Below the pieces are notes generated by a model that was not told where the DNA came from, did not search any database, and saw only the letters and a list, made by a program, of their open reading frames with translations. The position numbers were made by a program, and so were the translations under genes. Shown in pieces: positions 17,306 through 24,757 of a DNA stretch of 36,754 bases (positions are counted from its first letter, which is position 1; each line of letters starts with the position of its first letter). The DNA is taken from positions 1 through 36,754 of the forward strand of contig NZ_JTCM02000065.1 in the NCBI RefSeq assembly GCF_000817785.2. Direction: 5' to 3'. Origin of the DNA: Hassallia byssoidea VB512170. Its GTDB lineage: Bacteria > Cyanobacteriota > Cyanobacteriia > Cyanobacteriales > Nostocaceae.

Positions 17306-17751
17306 ACAATCAAGAGCAAGAAAGTGTAACTAACTCTAAAGCAAGTTACAGTAGTGATTTGAATTCTAATAACAACAATAGCTTAGAAGATAGTGATGAA
17401 ACAGATGACTATGAAGATAACAGCAACAGTATATCAAACCCTAAAGTCTATCTAATAACCATCCAAATTTATCCAGACGAGCAACAGGCTATTTTCTCTA
17501 TTGGTATTAAAAATGCACCTCCCATTATCAAAAATGCTAGCTATCAGGAAATAACCCAACAACCCATCATTCAAGAAAGTATTCAAGAATTAGAGGTAGC
17601 CTTACCTAAAATTATTGAAGCTGCCGAAAAAAGAAAAATTACTATTAATCATATTAATCAATCTCAGGAGCGTAAACAAGTACAAAAACGAGAATTATCT
17701 AATAATTCTCATCCAACCGAGTCGGATAAACAACAACTTTCACTGTTCTAA
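17302..17751 (+). CDS. PRTRC E-like protein ending in a clamp-binding motif
   Basis: 149 residues, starting at the ATG that overlaps the primase stop. The first 45 residues are Ser/Asn/Asp/Glu-rich and disordered. A strand-turn-strand unit (KVYLITIQIYPDEQQAIFSIGI) follows, then APPIIKNASYQEITQQPII and a helix to about 115, and a charged tail ending SDKQQLSLF. Place and order (just before protein C) and the short beta unit fit PRTRC protein E, but similarity is weak. QLSLF at residues 145-149 is the consensus bacterial sliding-clamp-binding pentapeptide placed exactly at the C-terminus, as expected for a functional site. Confidence 0.5.
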   Translation: MNNQEQESVTNSKASYSSDLNSNNNNSLEDSDETDDYEDNSNSISNPKVYLITIQIYPDEQQAIFSIGIKNAPPIIKNASYQEITQQPIIQESIQELEVALPKIIEAAEKRKITINHINQSQERKQVQKRELSNNSHPTESDKQQLSLF

Positions 17752-17756
17752 TCGCC

Positions 17757-18179
17757 ATGAATTATATCGCTATTATCGAAGGGCAGCAAGTTCCTATCCC
17801 ACCAAATACAGCAATAGATGACAACAAGCTAAGACTGGCAATCTGCACTTATTTTCCAGAATATGCCAATGCCGAAATCACTCGTACAACTACAGGAGAA
17901 ACAACCGAAATAAGACTTGTTAAACGCGCCGGAACCAAGGGTAATTGCATCACAGAACTCAAATTTGCACCCGAACAAATTAACCCAGCGTTTGTATTAG
18001 CTTGGGAATTGAAGCTTCTAGAAATAAAAAATCAACTAACTTTAGAAGTTTTAATTAGTATGCGCTCACAAATAAATCAAACAATCAAAATGGGGGAAAA
18101 CTGGGAAACATATACAGATAAAGTTTTTAAGTCCCTCAGACAACAACCCCCTGCATCCAGCAATTATCCCGTATTGTAG
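17757..18179 (+). CDS. PRTRC protein C (prokaryotic ubiquitin-like) with C-terminal extension
   Basis: 140 residues. The first 62 match PRTRC protein C, the Prok_Ub ubiquitin-like family: a short beta unit, IPPN, then LRLAICTYFPEYANAEIT and the closing EIRLVKRAGTKG (family: FRRAVGTKG). Known members end at GTKG. Here Gly62 is followed by NCITELKFAPEQ and about 65 more mostly helical residues (LAWELKLLEIKNQLTLEVLISMRSQ). If the glycine end is used for conjugation or signalling, this form would need cleavage, and a JAMM peptidase is encoded two genes on. Alternatively the extension is a stable second domain. It sits five bases after the E-like gene and shares its operon. Confidence 0.72.
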   Translation: MNYIAIIEGQQVPIPPNTAIDDNKLRLAICTYFPEYANAEITRTTTGETTEIRLVKRAGTKGNCITELKFAPEQINPAFVLAWELKLLEIKNQLTLEVLISMRSQINQTIKMGENWETYTDKVFKSLRQQPPASSNYPVL

Positions 18180-18184
18180 TTAAG

Positions 18185-18209
18185 CAACGCCGCTATCCAC
18201 ACTAGCGGC
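18185..18209 (+). promoter_or_regulatory. CAACGCC plus hairpin before the F-like gene
   Basis: CAACGCC (18185-18191) overlaps a perfect stem GCCGCTA-TCCACAC-TAGCGGC (18189-18209), 13 bases before the ATG at 18223. It repeats the octamer-hairpin-start pattern in a weaker form and could lower expression of the downstream genes relative to E and C. Confidence 0.4.
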
Positions 18210-18222
18210 AGTTCTCAAAATC

Positions 18223-18945
18223 ATGATATCACTAGAACTATTTAAAATACCCATCACCTGTACAGAAACAATCACCTATCTGGAAAACTTCTCTCAAAAA
18301 GCAACTTTACTCAGTTTATATCAAAAACTATTTGCAGAAGAATGGGATAAGTCAAAAACACCTATAAACAGAAAGACACATCCTAATTGCATATATTCAG
18401 ATAGAGAAATTGAATTTATTCACCTAGTAAATTCAAAGTTGTTTCCAGTTGAATTTATTGATGAAATAGAAACATACGAAGAATATGAAAATATAGTTAT
18501 ATTACCACAAAGACTTGAATGGTGGAATGATAACTTTGAAGATTTAGAGGCAAACGAAAAATTCTTACTCTCTGTTGTGGGTAATGGATATAGCCTTGAA
18601 TATTGGGAAGAAGAATTTGGGTTTAAACCTGATTATATAGCAGATGCGGAAAATATAGACTTTCAAAAACTTGTGAAAATCTGTAACAAGTTCAAAACAC
18701 CAATCAAATATTTAGTACCTAGCCTGAGTCTTCTCGACTATTCAACAGGGAATATTTGGTTAGACACAACCTATGAAACTGGATATTGGTGGGAGTGGAG
18801 CGAAGAAAATGTATTATTTATCGCCGATAAATGGCAAGAAGCCAGCATCATCCTAAACCAATTTGAAGAGTTATCAGACTGGATAAAAGTATCAATAGCC
18901 AATCGAAAGAAGGTAGTCAAAATATGGAATCAAGCTGCCATATAA
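18223..18945 (+). CDS. PRTRC F-like protein
   Basis: A 240-residue acidic, Trp-rich protein between proteins C and B, the place of protein F in PRTRC cassettes. The C-terminal helix region YWWEWSEENVLFIADKWQEASIILNQFEELSDWI (shown in pieces: WEWSEENVLFIADKW, QEASIILNQFEELSDWI) has the W-S-x-E ... L-x-x-x-W-x-x-A ... L-x-x-W pattern I associate with that family. The rest is poorly conserved and shorter than usual. Biochemical role of F is unknown. It overlaps the next gene by 22 bases. Confidence 0.5.
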   Translation: MISLELFKIPITCTETITYLENFSQKATLLSLYQKLFAEEWDKSKTPINRKTHPNCIYSDREIEFIHLVNSKLFPVEFIDEIETYEEYENIVILPQRLEWWNDNFEDLEANEKFLLSVVGNGYSLEYWEEEFGFKPDYIADAENIDFQKLVKICNKFKTPIKYLVPSLSLLDYSTGNIWLDTTYETGYWWEWSEENVLFIADKWQEASIILNQFEELSDWIKVSIANRKKVVKIWNQAAI

Positions 18946-19640
18946 ATATAGGATTAAACACTCAAATCATACTGAATAACATTCCACAACAGGAAATTTT
19001 AGGGCATCTAATCATTCTCAAAGGACAGTTTGTACTGATAGAAGAAGAAGGTAATAAAACACAATATAAATTTCTATCACCTGAAGCTGTGGAAAAAGCG
19101 TTTACAGCCAAAACTGTAAATTCAGGATGGTTATCTCCCAATACGCTCTGGTGGGAGATAACACCAAATGGAGAAGGTATTATTCAATTTTACCCGCCTC
19201 AAAAATATTCAGTCTCAATACAAACCCCAGAAGGAAACAATACAATAACTATTCCCATGCCAGCATTTATATTCGCTGGATGCAACAGTAGCTACTACTT
19301 ATGGGCAGTTAAAGGAAGAACCTTCAAGCAGGATTGTCAATTATACAAAGCGCCGTTACCAAATATTTGGGACGACTCAAATAAAATCTGCTTCGGTAGG
19401 AACATCCCACCTGCTTGTAATCCCGACTCAATCAATAAAACCTGGGAATTGTTTTGGAACAGCCCTTTCAACCAAGACTTCAGCCAAAACAAGTCAAAAT
19501 CACACCCCCACAATGTCTGCGACTTATTGATAAGCCTACGAACCACAAAATCCTTTCCAGCAAAGGAATTAGTTGCTAGAGAGTATCAAACAATCAAAAC
19601 GCCAAACGATATATCCAAGTATCTATTCCAACATGAATAA
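18924..19640 (+). CDS. PRTRC protein B (E2-like)
   Basis: 238 residues. The core IPMPAFIFAGCNSSYYLWAVKG, then QLYKAPLPNIWDDSNKICFG and WELFWNSPFNQDF, follows the PRTRC B pattern (LP.PALVF...LYVWA.KG, LYRAP.PNV..dG.vC.G, W..fF.S.F). This family is the Prok-E2_D group of E2-like proteins; C156 in KICFG is at the conserved cysteine position. If it acts as an E2 it would accept the protein C tail from the ThiF enzyme. That transfer is inferred from operon logic, not shown. It overlaps its neighbours on both sides. Confidence 0.75.
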   Translation: MESSCHINIGLNTQIILNNIPQQEILGHLIILKGQFVLIEEEGNKTQYKFLSPEAVEKAFTAKTVNSGWLSPNTLWWEITPNGEGIIQFYPPQKYSVSIQTPEGNNTITIPMPAFIFAGCNSSYYLWAVKGRTFKQDCQLYKAPLPNIWDDSNKICFGRNIPPACNPDSINKTWELFWNSPFNQDFSQNKSKSHPHNVCDLLISLRTTKSFPAKELVAREYQTIKTPNDISKYLFQHE

Positions 19641-20229
19641 CCTCTTCATCAGCTATAACTACGCTGTCAGTCACAACCTTCCCCCAAAGAGCCAAAAGCT
19701 TCAGGAATACTGGCTTGCATCTGATGGAGTATATGCGCGATCGCACCGCCCAGAATTAGAAATCTGCCTGCAAATCGCCCATACCCACATAGCAGGATTG
19801 GCACAAATACAACCCTATTTCAAGTTAAATGTACCGAAAGTCCCAGCAAGCATAATTACAGACATCATCAATGCTGCGCGGATTAATCCCCATCAAGAAA
19901 TCCTTTTTTATCTGGGGGTTGTAAATAGCCAATGGTGGTGTCACACACCAGCACAAGAAGCATCCTCAACTCATGTGCGATGGGCAAAGCCCCGCCAAGG
20001 GCGATCGCTGGAAAATACAAACCTCAGATACAGCCAAACATTGGTTGAAATCCACTCACACGGCTGTATGAGAGCAATCCCCAGCAACCAAGACAACCAA
20101 GAGGAGTCAGGAAAGTTCCGCATATTCGGAATTATCGGCACAGTTGACAAAAAGCCTACCATCTACACCCGCGTAGGGGCATACAACCACTTCCTTGAAA
20201 TTGACCCCAATTTGATATTCGAGTTATGA
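19633..20229 (+). CDS. PRTRC protein A (JAB/JAMM metallopeptidase)
   Basis: 198 residues from the ATG overlapping the protein B stop. The JAMM zinc motif is complete: E89 in HQEILFYLG, then H141-S-H143 ... S151-x2-D154 (EIHSHGCMRAIPSNQD). The N-terminal 40 residues are specific to the PRTRC version, and the core ends with IFGIIGTV and YTRVGAY. JAMM peptidases of this class remove or process ubiquitin-like modifiers. With protein C carrying an extension after GTKG, maturation of C is an attractive job for it, though desampylase-type reversal is also possible. Its stop overlaps the ThiF start (ATGA). Confidence 0.82.
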   Translation: MNNLFISYNYAVSHNLPPKSQKLQEYWLASDGVYARSHRPELEICLQIAHTHIAGLAQIQPYFKLNVPKVPASIITDIINAARINPHQEILFYLGVVNSQWWCHTPAQEASSTHVRWAKPRQGRSLENTNLRYSQTLVEIHSHGCMRAIPSNQDNQEESGKFRIFGIIGTVDKKPTIYTRVGAYNHFLEIDPNLIFEL

Positions 20230-21023
20230 TACAAATCGACACAGAATTTTTCTTACCCGTTCTCCCCCGTCCCCACCGCAAAGTAAATTTTATTTTAGTA
20301 GGGGCTGGTGGCACAGGGGGGTATCTTGCCGAAGATGTTTGCCGCCTCATAGTACAGCTACAGCAAAACGAGAAAAAGGCTAACCTCACCATCATCGATG
20401 GAGATAACGTCGAACCTAAAAATATCGCACGCCAAAATTACCAACCATCTGAGATAAGTTTTCCCAAAGCACAATGTCTAGCCACCAGGTGCAGTGCCAA
20501 ATATGGGGTAGAAGTAACAGCAATTTCAGATTGGTTTTCCCCTAACCATGTAGAAAATTACAAGTGGAATACCCTCACAATTATCATCGGCTGCGTGGAC
20601 AATGCTGCCGCCAGGGCAGAAATTCACTCGTGTTTAAAATATAACAGCCCACGCGACGAACAAGCTGACTTATTCTGGCTAGACTGCGGTAACAGTTCAC
20701 TATCAGGACAAGTTATATTAGGAACCCACGCTGATTTCAATATTGTAAGCGCCTCCAATAACCCAGATAAACCCGCATTCTGGAAACACCTACCATCCCC
20801 AGCGCTGGTACATCCCGAATTACTAATCCCAAAGCCTGAAGAACTCAGCAGCAATAACCTCTCGTGTGCGGAAATTCAAATACTTAATCACCAAACTCTA
20901 TTCATAAACCGCATGACATCAGCCATTGCATCCCAATACCTTTTAGAGTTAACCCTAATAGGAAAAATAAGCAAGTTTGTTAGCTACTTCAACCTAATTC
21001 CTATGTCTTGTCGCAGCATCTAA
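20226..21023 (+). CDS. PRTRC ThiF-family (E1-like) adenylating enzyme
   Basis: 265 residues with a Rossmann ATP site GAGGTGG at 26-32, the IDGD strand (58-61), NIARQNY with R69, K81, and CVDN with D125, all as in ThiF/MoeB/E1 enzymes. Later come LDCGNSSLSGQVILG and NNLSCAEIQILN; the cysteine of LSCAE lies where the PRTRC branch has a conserved Cys. Expected role: adenylate the carboxyl end of a small beta-grasp protein (here protein C) and pass it to a thiol. The usual paired CxxC zinc sites are not visible. It is last in the operon; a gap and hairpin follow. No PRTRC ParB or protein D is in the window. Confidence 0.82.
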   Translation: MIQIDTEFFLPVLPRPHRKVNFILVGAGGTGGYLAEDVCRLIVQLQQNEKKANLTIIDGDNVEPKNIARQNYQPSEISFPKAQCLATRCSAKYGVEVTAISDWFSPNHVENYKWNTLTIIIGCVDNAAARAEIHSCLKYNSPRDEQADLFWLDCGNSSLSGQVILGTHADFNIVSASNNPDKPAFWKHLPSPALVHPELLIPKPEELSSNNLSCAEIQILNHQTLFINRMTSAIASQYLLELTLIGKISKFVSYFNLIPMSCRSI

Positions 21024-21090
21024 ACCACAATTAAAAATTTAGATAAATATCACATTGTCTAAATAAAAACAACCACAACAGTTAACACAT

Positions 21091-21119
21091 ATCTGTTCTG
21101 AGTATTTCTTAGGACAGAT
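21091..21119 (+). terminator. hairpin with T-run directly before a start codon
   Basis: ATCTGTTCT pairs with AGGACAGAT (9 bp, one G·U), followed by TTTTTATT and then the ATG at 21127. It may end the PRTRC operon or attenuate the next gene. Confidence 0.6.
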
Positions 21120-21126
21120 TTTTATT

Positions 21127-21801
21127 ATGGACAGATTTAATCCAAGTCTGTTAGAAAAGCTTGAATGTGAAAGTAAAAGTTCAGGCAAAAACACCATACG
21201 TAAATCACCAATTAGCCAAGGTGAAAAACTTGGTGGCGAGTTTCACATCATCATGCAGCAGATTGGGCTAGGACTACCTGTAGAGCCATTCTTAAAGGCA
21301 TATCCTCAATTAGGCAAGTGGGTAGAAGTGCTGCTACCATTTCTAGAAATTCCTGGTAACAAACAATGGAATGCCGAAGCGCAGTATCTCTACAAGTCAC
21401 AGTTAGTCCACGCTAATTATGACTTAATCATCTATCAGGATCAACAGGTAATTGGACTGGACTGGACTATCCAAAAACCATCAACTTTTCAGTCGTTAGA
21501 GAATTCATTTCATACTCAACTAAGATTATTCTTACTCTATGAAAAAACCCAATTACCAGCGGATAAAATTAACCTAATCTACTTGTTCGTCAACACAGCC
21601 AATGTTTACCAATTCACCTATTCAGAAGTAAAACACCTAGTTTTCAAGGAAAGACTGTTGTCTATTATTACACAGTTTGCGGTAGAGGAAATTCAACAAC
21701 AAGTTGAGCAAGAAAGTTTAGAAATTATCCATCACAAGTGGATGAATAGGGAAATTACAACTAAAGAATATCTAGATGCAATTCCTGAAATTGAATTATG
21801 A
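21127..21801 (+). CDS. PD-(D/E)XK nuclease-like protein lacking the usual lysine
   Basis: 224 residues matching a cyanobacterial PD-(D/E)XK family: GGEFHIIMQQIGLGLPVEPF as motif I with E38/H40, YDLIIY with D99, GLDW with D112, and QLRLFLL with Q131. The canonical residue after DW is Lys (DWKT); here it is Thr114, with the nearest Lys at 117. It may be inactive or may use a displaced Lys. Relatives often accompany recombination helicases. The stop overlaps the next ATG (TTATGA), so it leads a three-gene set with the methyltransferase. Confidence 0.6.
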   Translation: MDRFNPSLLEKLECESKSSGKNTIRKSPISQGEKLGGEFHIIMQQIGLGLPVEPFLKAYPQLGKWVEVLLPFLEIPGNKQWNAEAQYLYKSQLVHANYDLIIYQDQQVIGLDWTIQKPSTFQSLENSFHTQLRLFLLYEKTQLPADKINLIYLFVNTANVYQFTYSEVKHLVFKERLLSIITQFAVEEIQQQVEQESLEIIHHKWMNREITTKEYLDAIPEIEL

Positions 21802-22235
21802 ACTCCTCAAAAATTAAAGTCAAAAAAGTTGAACTTACCCCCGATGGTTGGACATTTAACATTTTATCTCCGCGAGTCGCCACCATTACCAGTCCTACGG
21901 GAGTAAGAAAAACTACCTACTTTGGGTTTAACTCTAAGGAAAAAGCCGAAAGCTTCCTTGTATGGATAACCCGTAAGGACAAATGCACTAAAGCTGTAAT
22001 TCGCTCAAGTGAACGCCTAAATACTCCTTGGGAAATAAAAGTCTGGGGTACAGAAGAATCACTCATTGTCAAATGCGCGCTCAAGGATCTACAAGAAAAT
22101 GCAACTATCGCTCTTCAAAATAATCCCAGAACATACAACCCCCGGCGAAATCTACACCTTCAATCTCAACACTCCCAACCCGAAGCAAGCAGCGAAACTG
22201 CAAGAACTTGCCACCTCGATGCAACAATCAATTGA
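21798..22235 (+). CDS. small protein overlapping the methyltransferase gene
   Basis: 145 residues, start coupled to the previous stop. Residues 1-100 look folded (VELTPDGWTFNILSPRVATITSPTG, KAESFLVWITRKDKCTKAVIR). The last 45 (from NNPRTYNP) are unlike the rest and translate the first 137 bases of the methyltransferase gene in another frame. Either this is a true long overlap or an ancestral stop was lost. Family not recognised. Confidence 0.45.
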   Translation: MNSSKIKVKKVELTPDGWTFNILSPRVATITSPTGVRKTTYFGFNSKEKAESFLVWITRKDKCTKAVIRSSERLNTPWEIKVWGTEESLIVKCALKDLQENATIALQNNPRTYNPRRNLHLQSQHSQPEASSETARTCHLDATIN

Positions 22236-23160
22236 CAACAAGCTTAATCCTGCCATAAACAAACAGCGGGCAACCAAACGCCGCAAAACAATCGCTCAAT
22301 CAATTATCGCCGAAGGAGTAGAACTACAAACAATCCAATCTTGGTTACTTGCTATAGCCCAAATGTGGTTTGTGGGAAATACCCCCGAAGTGCTGCGGGG
22401 CATCTCCCAAAAGTCCCAAGCAGAAGCCCTGTACAAAATCTCTCAAACAGCAAGGACTCTCGAAGAGGTAGAAGAAATTCTCTCCAATGAATATTATCAA
22501 GATAGGATAAAATCTCTCAAGCGTGCAAGTATTTGCACCGCAGGCGAGATTATGTCTGCGATAGCTGAAATTCAGAAAGTTGTTAAACCTGATGAGGTTG
22601 ATACTACTCAACAAGAGCTAAATCGGCTGGAGTTAAAAATCATTGGAATGAAGTCTGGAGACTTCTTCCCCAGCCCGCCTTTTGTTTGCGATCGCTTAAT
22701 TCAGTTAGCAGAAATTAATGAAAACTCTCGCATACTTGAACCCAGCGCTGGCTCTGGCTGCATTGCCGAATCCATACTCAAGAAATATCCTCAAGCCAAT
22801 TTAGAAGTAGTAGAGATTAACCCAACTCTACGTAGCATCCTCGAATTGAAAGGGTTTAACTTAGTAGGTAGAGATTTTCTAGGTTATACAGCCGAAAATT
22901 CCTACTCTCATATCATTATGAACCCTCCCTTCTCTCAATTAATTGAACATATTTACCATGCGTGGAAGTTAATTCATTCAGGAGGAATCCTAATAGCAAT
23001 AGTTCCAGAGTCGGTATTCTTCAACAAGAAATATAAGGATTTTAAAGAATGGCTAGAAAATTGGAATTTATATGATGAGTCTCTACCTAAAGATGCCTTT
23101 TTGCAATCAAATAACCCCACAAACGTAGCCACCCGCATCATCAAAATATACAAGCCTTAA
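22099..23160 (+). CDS. predicted N6-adenine-type methyltransferase with N-terminal clamp motif
   Basis: 353 residues from the ATG at 22099, supported by AAGGA upstream. Order: an N-terminal helical region (about 20-160) with a very basic patch KQRATKRRKT; motif X-like FFPSPPFVCDRLIQLAEI at 189-206; motif I EPSAGSG at 214-220; acidic VVEINP; motif IV NPPF at 275-278. NPPF and this order suggest amino methylation of adenine in DNA; an RNA target cannot be excluded. No target-recognition domain or restriction partner is visible, so it may be an orphan modifier. Residues 2-6 are QLSLF, the clamp-binding consensus, at the very N-terminus, which could place the enzyme on newly copied DNA. Confidence 0.72.
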   Translation: MQLSLFKIIPEHTTPGEIYTFNLNTPNPKQAAKLQELATSMQQSIDNKLNPAINKQRATKRRKTIAQSIIAEGVELQTIQSWLLAIAQMWFVGNTPEVLRGISQKSQAEALYKISQTARTLEEVEEILSNEYYQDRIKSLKRASICTAGEIMSAIAEIQKVVKPDEVDTTQQELNRLELKIIGMKSGDFFPSPPFVCDRLIQLAEINENSRILEPSAGSGCIAESILKKYPQANLEVVEINPTLRSILELKGFNLVGRDFLGYTAENSYSHIIMNPPFSQLIEHIYHAWKLIHSGGILIAIVPESVFFNKKYKDFKEWLENWNLYDESLPKDAFLQSNNPTNVATRIIKIYKP

Positions 23161-23202
23161 TGTATTACAAACGCATTGTATACTGGCAGGTTGACGAAAA
23201 TA

Positions 23203-23238
23203 GGAATAGGTATATAACATACCTATTCCCCATATGGG
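23203..23238 (+). terminator. strong dyad after the methyltransferase
   Basis: GGAATAGGTAT-ATAAC-ATACCTATTCC is a perfect 11-bp stem; the palindrome CCCATATGGG (23229-23238) overlaps its right end by one base. No T-run follows, so it could be an operator pair rather than a terminator. Confidence 0.5.
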
Positions 23239-23307
23239 AGAAGCACATTAGCTACAAAATACTTGAATAGCAAGAGTTAGAAGTTAGAAGATGCTGTAAG
23301 CAAGTGC

Positions 23308-23321
23308 AAACTAGCTAGTTT
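23308..23321. promoter_or_regulatory. 14-bp perfect palindrome
   Basis: AAACTAGCTAGTTT, 70 bases before the small gene at 23392, next to a tandem GTTAGAA repeat near 23276. An operator candidate in a 230-base gap with no gene. Confidence 0.35.
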
Positions 23322-23391
23322 AAAGCTAAGTAATATCACCAATTTAGTCAACCAATTGTTGCAAAAAAAATCAAAATAACCAAGAAGTAAA

Positions 23392-23622
23392 ATGACAATT
23401 CAGACAATCACATCCTACAGATTTATTCCTGGAAAAGAAAGTAGCGTCACAGTGTACGGTAGTCCAGATGAACAAACAGTCGCAATACATAATTCAATTG
23501 GCACGACAGTGAGTCTAACTTTCACTACTGAAACCACGTTAGTTCTTCAAGAATTAATCATGAATTTAGAAAAAACATATCACAAACTTATTAAAACTAA
23601 AAATGAGTATTTATCAGGATAA
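23392..23622 (+). CDS. small hypothetical protein
   Basis: 76 residues; beta-rich first half (YRFIPGKESSVTVYGSPDEQTVAIHN) and a helical end (LVLQELIMNLEKTYHKLI). AAGAAG precedes the ATG. A hairpin terminator follows. No family recognised. Confidence 0.5.
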   Translation: MTIQTITSYRFIPGKESSVTVYGSPDEQTVAIHNSIGTTVSLTFTTETTLVLQELIMNLEKTYHKLIKTKNEYLSG

Positions 23623-23675
23623 TATTCATACGGCTTAGAAGATATTACTTAAATAATACTTCCAAGATTCACTTT

Positions 23676-23704
23676 AAAGTTACTTGTTTATAACAGGCAA
23701 CTTT
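23676..23704 (+). terminator. terminator before the DUF5895-like gene
   Basis: AAAGTTACTTGTT pairs with AACAGGCAACTTT (13 positions, one mismatch, one G·U), loop TAT, then ATTTTTTT: a textbook intrinsic terminator. Confidence 0.8.
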
Positions 23705-23766
23705 ATTTTTTTATCACGGCATATGCAAATGCACAGGGTATATGAACTAGTTCAAAAAGGATAAGT

Positions 23767-24684
23767 ATGGCTAAAAGTCAAGCCAATTTAAATGAAACTC
23801 AAACAAAAAATAATACTGCCGAAACTCATTCAACAACAATTCCTCAAGTAACAGAAAAAGATGAATTTTGTTCGCCTGAGTTTTTAGACCCAAATGCACG
23901 ACTCCCTCGCATCCAAGCACTTCGCGGTACTACCTCACAAACCTGCGGATATTTCATAAGTGTAGACCAAATGGCAAATGCTGGTTGGATGGACTTTGAC
24001 GACAAGCAACTCATAACCTACACATTTGAGTCTAGCGGTGCTGAAGAAAAGGGTATTCTTATCCAAAATCCCAGAATGTTGGTGTGTCCCAAATCGCCAG
24101 TGTTGGGATTTGATAGAAAGCAATCCCAAGAACCAAACTCGTCAACAATAATTTTAGGAAAGTACACTCTTGAAATGAAAGAAGACGAAAATATTGGCAA
24201 CCTACAGTATTTTCAAGTCTTCCTGCTAGACAAAAATAATCAACCCCTGCACCAAATTCCCCTAACTTATAAGGCAATGGGCGCAAATCAAGCATCCTTT
24301 GCCACTCATTGGCAAGAATTCTGCAAAGAATTAAATACTTGCCATTCAATTATTAATGGTATCCCAGCCAAACAAAAAAATACCCTATTTTATTCTCTAG
24401 GAATCTTTTGCTTCAAAACAGCTAGAGAACAAGCTGGAACCAAACAAAAAAGTTTTGCTTGCAAGGTAGTCGAACACGAAACCCCAACCCTAGAAACATG
24501 GCAAAACTACTTCGTAGGGTTTAAAGCCGACGTTAAGAATTACGTATGGGAATCCCTCGAACCCAACAAACCTATGGCAATTCCAGGTCTAGATAATTTA
24601 AATAATTTACTACTACCAGGTGCAGTAGAAACAGTGGGAATCTCACCAGCTAATTCATCCGAATTAGACAAATTGCCTTACTAA
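23767..24684 (+). CDS. DUF5895-like cyanobacterial protein
   Basis: 305 residues with a good ribosome site (AAGGA, spacing 5). After a 40-residue Thr/Asn-rich leader the core reads ARLPRIQALRG, CGYFISVDQMANAGW, TYTFESSGAEEKGILI, NPRMLVCPKSP and LPLTYKAMGANQASF-like text (here IPLTYKAMGANQASFATHWQ), the pattern I associate with DUF5895. The function of that family is not known to me; its position before the clamp gene hints at a DNA transaction, possibly single-strand binding or recombination. The C-terminal 60 residues are Pro/Asn-rich. Confidence 0.6.
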   Translation: MAKSQANLNETQTKNNTAETHSTTIPQVTEKDEFCSPEFLDPNARLPRIQALRGTTSQTCGYFISVDQMANAGWMDFDDKQLITYTFESSGAEEKGILIQNPRMLVCPKSPVLGFDRKQSQEPNSSTIILGKYTLEMKEDENIGNLQYFQVFLLDKNNQPLHQIPLTYKAMGANQASFATHWQEFCKELNTCHSIINGIPAKQKNTLFYSLGIFCFKTAREQAGTKQKSFACKVVEHETPTLETWQNYFVGFKADVKNYVWESLEPNKPMAIPGLDNLNNLLLPGAVETVGISPANSSELDKLPY

Positions 24685-24701
24685 CCATTTGTAAAACTTC
24701 A

Positions 24702-24729
24702 AGGGTGCTAGTTAACACGCTAGCACCTT
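24702..24729 (+). terminator. terminator before dnaN
   Basis: GGTGCTAG-TTAACACG-CTAGCACC, extendable to 10 bp at 24702-24729, lies between the DUF5895-like stop and the clamp start; TTC follows rather than a long T-run. Confidence 0.6.
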
Positions 24730-24757
24730 CACAAATCATGCCCAGGCAAAATACACC

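Noticed and set aside
21127-21801. QLRLFLL in the PD-(D/E)XK-like protein as a clamp motif
   Set aside because: It is the conserved internal Q-motif helix of that family, buried in the fold, not a free peptide.
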